From Rosa chinensis (Eukaryota; Streptophyta; Magnoliopsida; Rosales; Rosaceae), in assembly GCF_002994745.2 (NCBI RefSeq), contig NC_037089.1, positions 83,972,347-84,036,346 on the forward strand: a stretch of 64,000 nt of DNA, read 5' to 3'. The notes below the pieces were generated by a model that searched no databases, was not told the origin of the DNA, and saw only the letters and a list, made by a program, of their open reading frames with translations. This document shows positions 11,546 through 21,999 of the stretch, in pieces. Position numbers and translations under genes: made by a program. How positions within the stretch are numbered: the first letter of the stretch is position 1; each line of letters begins with the position of its first letter.

Positions 11546-12412
11546 ATATTCAGATTTTCAGTAATTAAAACGTCAAAAGAGACAAAATTTGAATACGGAA
11601 TGTTTTTGTGTCATTCAAAATTCCATAATTATTTAATTTGATGTTTGACACAAAATGCGAATACGGTTATGCAACTTCTTCCTCAAATGAAAGAGGCCGC
11701 CTATCTAGCACAAACCTTAGCAGCTTTCTTGAGTCCATTAATCTTAGGACCTTCTTGGGCAAGCATAGGCTTGTTCAAACTTCAAAGCCCCTGATCACCT
11801 GATGGACGACCTGCTGGTCTTTTCTTCTCTTTGCTGTGGAAATTACCGAACATCATTCTTCGTCTTGTAGGAACTTGTTTCGTGATTCAATCTTAAATGA
11901 TAAACAACACATCTGTCTTTCATTTGTAGTTGGTAGCAATTGAAAATTCGAATAAATTTCCCAAATCTCAAGCTAGAGCTAGCTAATGTAGCTTAGCTAG
12001 TTGCAGTACTGCATGAACTGCTTGAAATTAAGTAATGTCTAAAATAATAAAACATAAATGATATTTCCAATAAAAAAGTTTGAGTTGTACTATGTGGACC
12101 TTGACTAGTTGAGACTTGAGAGTTACAAGGCAACTCCAAGATCCAAATTATACCTAAACAACAAAACACCAAAGTCATAGTATCTGTTTTTAACCTCAAG
12201 CAAGATGCTTTTATATACTGATTTAATCACTAATCAGCTGAACTGGCCCAGTGATCATCGTCAGTAGTGACGCTTAATTTATAGTCAACAGTGATTATTT
12301 TCATTTTCATCTAGATTTTTTTTTATACAAGACATGTCATATGCATGCTATGTCAATATCATTTAGCTGACGAGAATCTAACCGCTCCGTTTTCATTTAA
12401 CAGATTGGAATA
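11546..12412. other. Intergenic, upstream of the second ABCB remnant
   Basis: No supported gene. The last 200 bases before 12413 would hold the promoter and 5' leader of the second ABCB remnant. Read on the minus strand, 11690-11860 gives a short Lys/Pro/Gly-rich frame that I could not assign. Confidence 0.5.
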
Positions 12413-12611
12413 ATGGGGGAGAAAATGGAAGATAAGAAGAAAGGTTGTACATCGTCTATCCGCTCCGTTTTCATTCATGCCGATGGTGTCGATAAAGTCC
12501 TGATGATCTTCGGGTTGTTGGGAGCCATCGGCGATGGCTGCTCTACTCCTTTGGTCTTGCTAATCAGTCGACGCTTGTGGAACAATGTCGGCGGCGCCTC
12601 AAGTGACGCTC
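12413..12611 (+). pseudogene. ABCB-type transporter, first coding exon only
   Basis: The ATG at 12413 opens the typical start of an ABCB15-like transporter: a short Lys-rich tail, then SIRSVFIHADGVDKVLMIFG, LLGAIGDGCSTPLVLLIS (transmembrane helix 1) and the NNVGGAS turn. The frame is cut at 12612 by the LTR of copia-2, and no following exon appears in the window. Together with 8550-11040 it suggests a former tandem ABCB array: the tail of one gene and the head of the next, same orientation. Confidence 0.8.
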
Positions 12612-12816
12612 TGTAAAAATAATAATTGGTATATTGATGATAATTACAATTAAGAATATTACAAGATATATAGAAAATCAATCTACCTTCTATGGTATAG
12701 AATAATATAGATCCTAAGTATTATCATAAAAATAAATTACAACGATTAACAAAATGTGAAGGGAAACAATTAGCATTTACACCTAAATCTTTCCATATCA
12801 TGAGAGATTCTCAACA
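12612..12816 (-). repeat. copia-2 3' LTR
   Basis: A 205-bp block with TG and CA ends, directly inside the ABCB exon on its left and next to a polypurine tract on its right. Its partner LTR is not in the window. Confidence 0.7.
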
Positions 12817-14483
12817 CTCCCCCTCAAGTTGAAGAGTGAATGTCATGAAGTCCCAACTTGGAAACTAAAGATTCAAAACTATCTCTTGCCAATGCATTTG
12901 TGAAAATGTCTGCAATTTGTACAGAAGAAGGAACATATCACTACTACAAAAATTGCATCACACAACGGTGGAAATCTGTTGTGTGATATGGACCATGTCT
13001 GTCGTCTATCTCGATGTTGTGTGATGAGCACAATCACACAACGGTGTTTCACCGTTATGTGAATATCATAGACACAACGCAATGCTTAAAACCGTTGCAC
13101 CAATTCTGCGCATGCCAATGCCAGAAATTGGATGCGGCGCATTCAATTGTTGTGTCGATGTGGTCAGACAACAGAAGTAAGTAGGGACCGTTGTTGGTTA
13201 ACTTCTCACACAATAGAAAAATAACACTCAGACAACGAAAGCAATATCATACTGTTGTTGGTTAACTTATCATACAACAGAAAAATCTGAACATGTTGTG
13301 TGAGTACTAATGAGACAACAAAATTTTATAGGGACCGTTGTGTGATTTAACATTAGACAACTGATATCTATTTGTTCTGTTGTGTGAGTATTAATGAGAC
13401 GACAAAATTTTACCGGTACCGTTGTGTGATTAAAATTGATTTGTTGTGTGATACGATGTATACATATTCATACTACGTAATATAATTGATTGTTATTTGA
13501 TTATTTTTTGTTCTTTACCTGAAATACTTACTCAAAAATAATGCACAATATAAGATTTAGGCATTGAAATACTCTAATTCAACCATCCAATGTACCAAAA
13601 GAGGTAGCATTCATGTATCCATCCATACCATAAAACCAAAAAGAAGACATTCTAGCTAGCTTGATGGCTGCTGCATCCTAGCTAATTACAATGAAAGATA
13701 GCAAAAGCTGATACAATATCATTATTCCAAAAAATACACATGCTGGCACTATTGCATTCAAGTGCCTTCTTCCCACTCGCTAGCACTAATGCAGCTGCAC
13801 CATCACTGTCTCTCCCTGCAACCCATAGCTGCTACCGCTGTCTCTCCCTGCAACCTCTCTGCAGGCAACTAAAACATTCAGAAATCATAAACTTATATCA
13901 AACTAAATATCAGAATACTTATATCTAATACTCAAGGTAATTGATGCTTATAGAAAAAGAATGTCTAAAAATACTTACAAGCATCCTATTCTTCCAAATA
14001 TATCATACTTCGACAGGCAAGAAATAAAGAGAGAGCACTGACAACAAACAAAGAATCATTCCACTTAACCCCTCTACACTCTTGCAACTTGGCATCGTAT
14101 TTAACAAAATTGCAAATAAAAACACTCAATTCAGATCTAGTTTAATTAGTAAAACCCAACGAATGCATCTACTGATTGTCATCTCAAGAAAGAATAGTTT
14201 CATAGCCTGAAGTATACATAGAGAAGTTACCTCAACAGCAACTGGAACAAGCTCAGCTCGTTCTACCAGTAGCTTAAGCCAAATTCCCTTCCTTCCCTAC
14301 CAGTAGCTTAAGCCAAATACCAACTAGGCAACTGGCATAGTAACATTTTATGATTCTAGTCAACCCACTATAACAACCGAACCTCAAAACTAATAACATG
14401 ACTAATTACAGTGTTTTTAAATGTTAATCCCACAAGCTTTTAGTCAACCCAAACTAGTTTGAATGAAAAAGTAGAGCATCGGA

Positions 14484-14871
14484 CCTGAAGAACAATAGGC
14501 AACTGATCTGGTGATTTCTTGTGTTCAGACCCGTGGTCAGGCCATACCTCAAAAGCAGTCAACTGCTCAGTGAAAAATGGACTTGGCTGGCATAGAGCCA
14601 AAAATAATAATAGAAGTCAAGTCAATAGGATACACCACTGATCAAGAAATCCACAGGCAAATTGATTGGCATATCACGCAAATACAAATTATGGCACTAT
14701 TGAAATGGATCAATCTGCATATAGCCATTCTCATACATGATCAAAGAATATGAAACTTGCACATGACATGAAGCACACCTGAAAGTCAGCATTAGCATCC
14801 TCAACCAACAATGGAAGCTAAGAAAGGCATATCTCAGCAGCCATGTCCCATGCATCCCTGGAGAGTGCATA
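14484..14871 (-). pseudogene. RAPTOR-like fragment captured in CACTA-1
   Basis: Minus-strand exon pieces at about 14799-14871 (AWDMAAEICLS, a stop, then LPLLVEDANADFQ) and about 14485-14590 ([20 protein letters not shown], then [14 protein letters not shown]) match consecutive exons of plant RAPTOR. RAPTOR is the scaffold that brings substrates to the TOR kinase. The stop in the first piece replaces a Gln codon. An intron separates them, so genomic DNA was captured. The rest of RAPTOR is absent. This is recognition by eye; a protein search would settle it. Confidence 0.65.
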
Positions 14872-15237
14872 AGCAAAAGTGACTATTGATTCAATAACAC
14901 AAAGCGTAAACTTGAGAATTATATCCTTTAGTACCAGGAAAGTTTTTGGCCCAGACACTCTTCAAAGTTCAATACTACATTAGGCAACAACTCTTTCATA
15001 ACTGATTTTTGTTGCTAGACTAGATCTATATAAGTGACTAGCACTCTCATAATCCAACTATAATTTTCTTCTTTCTAAGACATTTCCACTCTAAAAGTGC
15101 AATTTTGTATATTTAGATAGCTTATGATGGACCAAAACTGAATATCTAACTTCTATTTTGAAACCATCCTGTAAGCAAACCAAATAGATTAAATAGGACA
15201 AGAACAATAAACAATAAGAACAGAGTTTGACACTCAC

Positions 15238-15518
15238 AGCGCCATTGCGGAATTCGGCCAAGATGTCTAGCTGCACCCATAGTGCTTTAAAGGGTAAAAA
15301 GCCAACAAAGATGACCAGCAGATACAAAGGATTTCTGCCATTAAAGTACAAAAATAGATAAGTATAGATAAACACCAACAACTTCATGTATCCTTGGTAC
15401 AAGAAAAGTATATACCTTAAGACTGTCATGATTTCTGAATTCATTAAATCCGAGGACAACCAAGGCAAGAATAGCCCAAGAAGGTGGTAGCCAATTGTTG
15501 CTACGCTTGTTAGCTTCC
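15238..15518 (-). pseudogene. RHD3/SEY1-like GTPase fragment captured in CACTA-1
   Basis: Two exon pieces with GT-AG borders. About 15419-15518 gives [20 protein letters not shown], then VLGFNEFRN; 15238-15338 gives [20 protein letters not shown], then [12 protein letters not shown]. These are the paired transmembrane helices near the C-terminus of ROOT HAIR DEFECTIVE 3, the dynamin-like GTPase that fuses ER tubules. The GTPase domain is missing. The reading between pieces is disturbed (extra residues after NEF). Confidence 0.7.
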
Positions 15519-15654
15519 TGAAAAGTAAAACAACATGTGGAATAAACTAGTTCAATTCAACACAAACAAAATATACGAAAAATTAACGAAATAGAATCCA
15601 ATTTCAACCTCAACTTTCAAATTCAGAGATAAAGGAAACTCTAACCTTAATAAG

Positions 15655-15960
15655 CATATTAAATCAGTAACAACGAAGATACTTTTTGCTTCCCTATGCA
15701 TAGAGTCCTTTACCACATCCCGGAGATCAAGGGACTGCCTTCCAAATCTAGGGGAGGTACTTGAGTGGTTAGTTACTGGATCCTTTGGGGGAGTTTCAGG
15801 AAAAATGATTCTGTCAAAGGAAGAGGTTCCTGGTTGTGCTGTTCTGTTACACTCTAGTGATGATAAGGAAGATGAACAAGTCAACGAGAAAGAGGCCCGT
15901 GATGACTCTGTTGAGAGTCTTTGTTTCTCATTCACATTTTTGTTCAAATTTATGTCCTGC
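15655..15960 (-). pseudogene. LONGIFOLIA/TRM-like fragment captured in CACTA-1
   Basis: A single minus-strand exon piece reads NEKQRLSTESSRASFSLTCS, SSFDRIIFPETPPKDPV and GRQSLDLRDVVKDSMHREAK. This pattern is typical of the N-terminal part of LONGIFOLIA (TRM1/2) proteins, microtubule-associated regulators of cell elongation. It runs out into intron-like or non-homologous sequence at both ends. I am less sure of this call than of the RHD3 or eS12 calls. Confidence 0.55.
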
Positions 15961-16483
15961 AATTTCAAGCAGTAAAAAGTCAGTTTCAGTCGAGTAAAAT
16001 TTGCTAAAAGCACAAAGAAATTCATGGATTCAACTGCAATTCCAGTATAAACAGAAGATTGAATATGCACAGACATAGTGAATAATTAGGACAATATTCC
16101 ATCAAGAACCATGAACCATTCAATCTAGATTTTAGATGATTCCAAAATTTGCTAAAAGGAAAGAAAATCATCGAGTAGAGAGTGATTACAGTTACTGCTT
16201 GCCGATGGTATGGATTGTTGGACTCTTTTTCAATCTTTAAACGTGCAAAAATAAAACTCATCTCTTCATAAATACTAATATTAAAGCAAAAACACAGGAA
16301 ACTAAACCAATATATTCAATAAGATGAGGAATGTATGCTGCATCCCACTGAACCAAAAAGGATTAGTTACCAAATAAAATTATCCGGCCATGTATGAAAG
16401 CAAAAGTGTTCAGTACCCAGCTAAAAAAATGTCTTGTGCAGAAATCCAATGATCCCATTAATCATACCAACCACTATAAAACT

Positions 16484-16493
16484 TTTTTTTTTT
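16484..16493 (-). other. Poly(A) remnant downstream of the eS12 frame
   Basis: A T run on the plus strand (A run on the minus strand) lies about 350 bp after the eS12 stop, where an mRNA 3' end would be. It supports, but does not prove, retrotransposition of a processed mRNA. Confidence 0.4.
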
Positions 16494-16846
16494 AATCAAT
16501 CGAACATGCATTGCATTTCATGGACCACAACACCATAGGTGATGTGATCAAGTCAGGGGATAGGACCATTTGTCCAATTCAATCATACACTTTAAAATGA
16601 ATGACGAACAAGATGCTAGTTGGGGCAAACAAAGATATGTAAAACACTAATGAATCCATAACAAAATTATCACTCCATTGAAGGATATGTTAAACACAGA
16701 TGATAGCATGCTCCAAAATATGATGGTTTCAGAATCAGAAAGGACATGTTATAAGTAGGGACAAACAATACTAAGGAAGGTCCATGACTATCTAACGAAC
16801 AACGCCCCCGGTTAAAAGGGCCTCAATTTCCAACCACTTCCAGATA

Positions 16847-17281
16847 TTAATGGGACTTCACGTACTCCTGAACAACATGAAGGCCTTCTGTATCTTCACC
16901 AAAATCCTTGACAACAACGCAAGAGCAACCAACGACCTTTCTTTCCTTCCCTTCAGAATCAATCTTGCAAAGCCCAGACCATTCTCCAAGAGTTTTAGCA
17001 CTAGGAATTGTCATTAGGTTAACATTATGCTCTGCACACAGTGACTTCACCAGCTTAACATAATCAGCCTGGTCGCAGTCCTCAGCCAAAACGCAAAGCT
17101 GTGCAGCATGCTTCTCAATGACCTTGGCAGCTTCATGCAGGCCCCGTGTAAGCCCACCATGAGCCAATGACTTCCTAAGAACAAGTTGCAATGCTGTCAT
17201 GAGGTCCATGGGCTCACCTAGAGCTGGAGCAGCAGCTACAGGATCAGCAGGAACGGGAACTTCAACTTCATCTCCTGACAT
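16847..17281 (-). CDS. 40S ribosomal protein eS12 (S12), intact frame inside CACTA-1
   Basis: A complete 144-codon frame with the full plant eS12 sequence pattern: acidic/Ala-Pro N-terminus, GEPMDLMTALQLVLRKSLAH, CVLAEDCDQADYVKLVK, PSAKTLGEWSGLCKID, CSCVVVKDFGED and the VKSH C-terminus. eS12 sits in the head of the small ribosomal subunit. Length is normal for the family and no lesion was seen. It has no introns, and an A-rich tract lies 350 bp downstream on its strand, so it may be a processed retrocopy carried by the transposon. A functional promoter is not evident. It could be a silent retro-pseudogene too young to have decayed. Confidence 0.88.
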   Translation of the reverse strand: MSGDEVEVPVPADPVAAAPALGEPMDLMTALQLVLRKSLAHGGLTRGLHEAAKVIEKHAAQLCVLAEDCDQADYVKLVKSLCAEHNVNLMTIPSAKTLGEWSGLCKIDSEGKERKVVGCSCVVVKDFGEDTEGLHVVQEYVKSH

Positions 17282-17377
17282 CTTGCACGTCTGTCAATCT
17301 CAGAAGCCCTTGACGGTGTTCGGTGGCGGTGGTGGAGGCACAGATCTGAGGGCCACAGTTCTGTATTTTGCTGAAGA

Positions 17378-17429
17378 GGAGTCACAAGACCAGTAGCATA
17401 CATTGGAGTCACAAGACCAGTAGCATACA
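17378..17429. repeat. Two-copy 26-bp tandem repeat
   Basis: GAGTCACAAGACCAGTAGCA and the bases after it are repeated back to back, just upstream of the eS12 leader on its strand. Confidence 0.7.
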
Positions 17430-18039
17430 TTCTACATGATTAAACAATCAAGGGACTGATTGTTTGCAGTATATATATAATACCTGTGATGAAACTCTAA
17501 AACCAAACAACTCTTTACCTTGGAATGCCAGTCCACGTATAATTAAATCAAGAAAATTAAAATTACAGCCAAAATAAAAGACTGATTAAGAGAACCAATG
17601 GTACAGCAAATTCCCTACCCAGAAACTGATTAGATATTTTCATCAGTAAATTCAAGGAGCTAGGTAGAACTCACTTAAGGAACTATACAACTAAAGAAGA
17701 ACTCTATTGTATTATGGAGACAATAATGAACTAAAAATAAAACTGAATTCATAATCAACAAGAGTCGAATTCCCTGTCAAACTGAGCTTATTCAATTATG
17801 TCGACATTCATAATAATCATGCAGCTCAAATCCCTCGTGTAGATTACGAATTTAAACAGACAACATGTTTATCAATCTATACAAACAATCATACCATTGA
17901 CAAATGCCAAATATGAACTTAAGAAACATCACAGGTTCATCAAATTCAATAACAACTATTACTATGAATCTGAGATCATGAAATTCACCATACTCTAACC
18001 ACCGCTCTGATACCATTTGTAATATTTATTTATTTATTT

Positions 18040-18620
18040 AAATACCTTGGGTAGGCATCCTGTGCAAAAGCCCTAGTAGAGGACAAAACGGCAACGTCCT
18101 CAGGTGAGGAGTCGCCCCGGTTCGAAGCGGATGATGAGGGAGATAAAGGAGGCGATTTGGGCGAATCACAGCACAGCGAGAGAAGAGAGAGAAGAGAGAG
18201 AGCTTGTCAGTGAAGGCGATGGCGATGCAGCCCAGCACAGCGCCGCCTCTTCGATGCAGCACAATACGTTCACCTTCACTGTCTCGCGCACCTTCGTCTT
18301 CTGCATCTCTTTAATTAACTCTAGTTTGAAGACGAGAAGCAGAGAGAAAGTAGATCTGGGGCACTTTATCTCCTCCGTCGCCGAAGTGGATTTGGATTTC
18401 AGGGGAGAAAGAACAGAAGCAACAAAGGACAGTGATGAAGACAACTTGGATTTCGGGGGAGAAACAAAGGAGTTGGGAGTCTGGGACTGAGAATAGCTTT
18501 TGTCGAGGAAGGCTTGGGCTTAGAGTTTTTACCGAGAGAGAGAGGGGAAAGAATAGGTTTAGGTCTCTCTTCTTTTTTTTCTTTCGGATGTATGGTTTGG
18601 TCACTTAGTGGCATGTCTCC
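18040..18620. other. GC-rich block in CACTA-1 with short frames
   Basis: This block is GC-richer than the rest of CACTA-1, with GA/CT-rich runs at 18180-18205. A 128-codon plus-strand frame (18104-18490) is charged and low in complexity and resembles nothing I know. Given the minus-strand orientation of all captured exons to its left, the block could be a captured promoter or 5' leader. That is inference. Confidence 0.3.
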
Positions 18621-19196
18621 CACAACAGATAATTAAAAAACTGTTGTAGGAGAGTATATATCAAAAGATGTGTGCCAGAGGAGGGAGGGAAGTTTACCGC
18701 CTGCTTAGGTTTGATGGGAGGAATTCAAATCGATTTGAGCCAAAATGAAAACATTGTTGCCACCTATGTTCCTCATTCAGACAACAGAATGACAATACCT
18801 GTTGTACAAGATTTTGCATCTTGCACTAGGTACACCTAATAGAAATTGTCAAATTGTCATACAACGGAAGTAACTAGACTGTTGTAGCTTGCAACATTCT
18901 CACAACAGAACATACATAATTCTGTTGTGTGATAAAATTGGTGAACTTGCCTTCGGAGGGAATTTTGAGTTCAATGATGGCGGGATATCTGCCACAAAGT
19001 TTTGTGTCATTTATACAACAGAACTATCTTAATTGTGTTGTGTGATAGAACTCTGAAGAAAAAGTTCTAAATTTCGTAGCATTCCCACAACAGAACTTAA
19101 TTAATAGCGTTGTACAATGAAGTTCACGTTATCAGACAACGGTAAACTTTTATTCTCGTCTGATGGGTGTTGTGTGATGCACTTTTTGTAGTAGTG

Positions 19197-20755
19197 TATC
19201 TAGTAGAAATCAATCAGGCTTGTAGCTTCTCTCGAAACACATGACAATCAATCTGTATATGTTTTGTTCTTTCATGAAAAACTGGATTGGCGGCAATATG
19301 TAATGCAGCTTGGTTGTCACAATACAAAGAAGCATGTTTATCATGAATAATTTGAAAATCTTGTAAAATATACCTCAACCAAGTTAATTCTCGACAAGTC
19401 ATAGCCATAGCACGGTACTCGGCTTCTGCTGATGGACACGCCACATTACTTTGCTTCTTAGATTTCCAAGAAATTAATGAATTACCAAGGAAAACAGAAT
19501 ATCCAGTTGTTGACTTTCTTGTTGTTGGACAACTTGGCCAATCTGAGTCACAATAAGCTTTTAAAACCAAATCATTTTTTGATGGAAAGAAAATGCCTCT
19601 ACTCGGATTTCCCTTAATAAAAGGCAATACTCTCATGGCAGCTTCCATATGAGGTTTCCTTGGCAGATTCATGAATTGGTTAAGAATCCGAACAGAATAC
19701 ACAATATCTGGTCTTGTCACAGTGAGATAAATGAGTTTCCCAATCAATCTCTGATAACGTGTGGGATCTTTAAGAATTTCCCCATTTGCAGGTGTAAGCT
19801 TTAAATTTTGTTCCATATGAAAACGATATGGACGTGCTCCTGTAAGACCTGCATCAAGTAGAATATCTAATGCATATTTTCGTTAAGAAACGAAAATTCC
19901 TTTCTTGGACCGTGAGACTTCAATTCCCAAGAAATATTTAAGATTGCCAAGATCCTTTATGCGAAATTCCTTATGAAGAAATGTCTTTAATAATTTAATG
20001 GCTTTGGGATCATTTCCAGTTAGCACAATATTGTCAACAACTCAACATAAATGAGCACATCAGTGAAAGAATTACCAACCACACGTGTAAATAATGAATA
20101 ATCAGCCTTGGATTGCCTGTAACCAGCCTTTTGAATAGCATTGGAAAATTTGGAGAACCAAACATACCAGATTCTCCCCCTGTCGACTGAATCCAGGTGG
20201 AGGAAGCATATAACCCTCTTCATGAAGGTCACCATGAAGGAATGCATTTTGTACGTCCATTTGATGAAGACTCCAATTTCGGGAGGCAACAATAGCGAGG
20301 AGACACCTAAATGTGGTGAGCTTGGTAGTGGGTGAAAATGTCTCACAATAATCTACCCCTTCAACTTGGGTGTAACCCTTGGCAACGAGGTGGGCCTTTT
20401 AACGTTCAATGGTGCCATCTGAATTATACTTGATCTTGTACACCCATTTGCAGCCAATGGGTTCTTTGCCGGGAGGAAGAGGAGTAAGGCTCCAAGTGTT
20501 GTTAGCCTCCGAAGCTTGAATTTCAGATGTCATTGCTTCTTGCCATTGAGGATTTTTTATGGCTTCTGCAAAACTATTAGATTCCACATTTCGAGTAATA
20601 TTGGCAATAAAGGAACGGTGAGATGAAGAAAAACGGAGATAGGAAATGTAATTAGAAAGTGGATAATGTGTACCTTTATTAGGAAATGACCACAAAGACG
20701 ATGAATCCTCCTGGGTAGGCAACACAACATGAGAACAAACATAAAATCTGAACAA
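19197..20755 (-). pseudogene. copia-2 pol: reverse transcriptase and RNase H remnants
   Basis: 19214-19816 is RNase H: LIYLTVTRPDIVYSV at the connection, YCDSDWPSCPTTRKSTTGYS with the first Asp, AEAEYRAMA with the Glu, and YCDNQAALHIAANPVFHERT. 20020-20346 holds part of RT, but the YVDD catalytic motif reads IYVELL because of a small deletion, so polymerase activity is lost. 20399-20755 is the RT N-terminus (PQWQEAMTSEIQA, IGCKWVYKIKYNSDGTIER). At least three frame breaks separate the parts. Confidence 0.88.
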
Positions 20756-21999
20756 AAACGGGCAATAGATAAAATCTTGTGGAACATTTGGTTTCTTTTT
20801 CTTCCTTTTTCCCTCTAATTTGCTGGTTCGCGATTATATATTGGCAGGGATGCGACAACCCCTTTCTTCTTCGAGTAGGGACTCGTAAGTTTCTAACTGC
20901 ATATCGATTTTCACTCGTGATCGAATTGCTCATGTTTGTTTGGAGTTTGGAGTTTGGACTTTCCTTTCTAAATGTTTCTGTGAGAATCTATATATATGTA
21001 ATGATCCAATTATGTCAAGTATTCTACGCTAATAGTGCGTTTATGGTCATGCTTGTTGATAATTTTGCTTAGTTTAGAAGAGAAATAGAAAACATTGCTA
21101 CTTACGTATAAACATTACGAATGACTTGTTGCGTAATAACATTGTTTCTGATGTGCTTAACGAATCTAGGTACATATGTATAATCTTATTTCTCTACATT
21201 TCTTGTCTGACTATTTTTCTTTTACTTTTCAATTTATTTCTCACGTATCAATTGGCTACGGAGCAATCGCCCCACTAAGACACAGGATGATGCTCTTGCA
21301 CTTCTCAAAGAAATTAAGCAAGAGTTTAAGTACCCAAGAAGAAATTACGAAATGTTCCTTGAGCTCGTGAAAGATTTTAAATATAAACGGTATCTGAATC
21401 TTTCTATACTGTTATTTTATTTTTTTTCTGTAATTTGATGGAGTCTCATACTTATCATTGATCCATCTCTGCCAGAACCGACATTGTTGGTGTCATTGCG
21501 AGGGTAAATGAACTATTTAAAGGGCACAAACAAATTAATTATGGGATTCAATGACTACTTGCCCAAAGGTTATGAGATAGCTAGCCCTTGAATCTGAAGA
21601 TGCTGCTAGCAGATTTATAGCCCAGATAAAGGTGAATAATGTTGTTTCTTTCTTTCCCTAAATCAACTACAGAAGATTATTACTTACTAATATCTTTCAA
21701 TTCCTACAGAAACGTTTCCAAAATGATAAGCAAGTAGTATTCAAGTCATTCATACACGTACTAAATATGTATCGAAAGGGGCACAAGGCACCACAAAAAG
21801 AATTGCATTAGCTTCACCGGTTTGCTTCGGCAATCATTTGCCGTCGCCATTGACATCTATTTTGCGTCGGCAATAGCTGGCCGTCGCAAGAGTATGAAAA
21901 ATTTGCGTCCCCGTTTATGTGCCGTCGCAATGGCAGTAGCCAAACATCAACCTGCAGTTACTTCGGCAAACGTTAGCAGTGGCAAAGCTACCTAAAATT

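Larger units (their letters stand above)
12939..19196. mobile_element. CACTA-1: gene-capturing CACTA transposon (6258 bp)
   Basis: Both ends read inward CACTACTACAAAAA then TGCATCACACAAC, and the element is flanked by an exact 3-bp duplication TAT (12936-12938 and 19197-19199). About 500 bp at each end carries many copies of ACACAACRG/GTTGTGTGAT motifs, the subterminal transposase-binding type of repeat. It interrupts the RNase H region of copia-2. I saw no TNP1/TNP2 transposase frame, so it is non-autonomous. Inside, on the minus strand, lie pieces of four unrelated host genes (14484-17281). Confidence 0.92.
12612..20790 (-). mobile_element. copia-2: truncated Ty1/copia element interrupted by CACTA-1
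   Basis: The 3' LTR is 12612-12816 (TGTAAAAATA to TCTCAACA), followed on the plus strand by CTCCCCCTC, the reverse of a polypurine tract. Internal sequence runs 12817-12938 and resumes at 19197-20790 with RNase H and reverse transcriptase; the gap is CACTA-1. Integrase, gag and the 5' LTR are missing: the element ends near 20780-20800 where the SIN3-like pseudogene leader begins. Its insertion cut off the ABCB first exon. The right-hand border is approximate. Confidence 0.85.

Noticed and set aside
18004..18017. A GCTCTGATACCA motif followed by TGTAATATTT, resembling a minus-strand PBS and LTR end within CACTA-1
   Set aside because: No LTR partner, polypurine tract or coding remnant lies nearby. 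A 12-base match alone is weak evidence for another retroelement.
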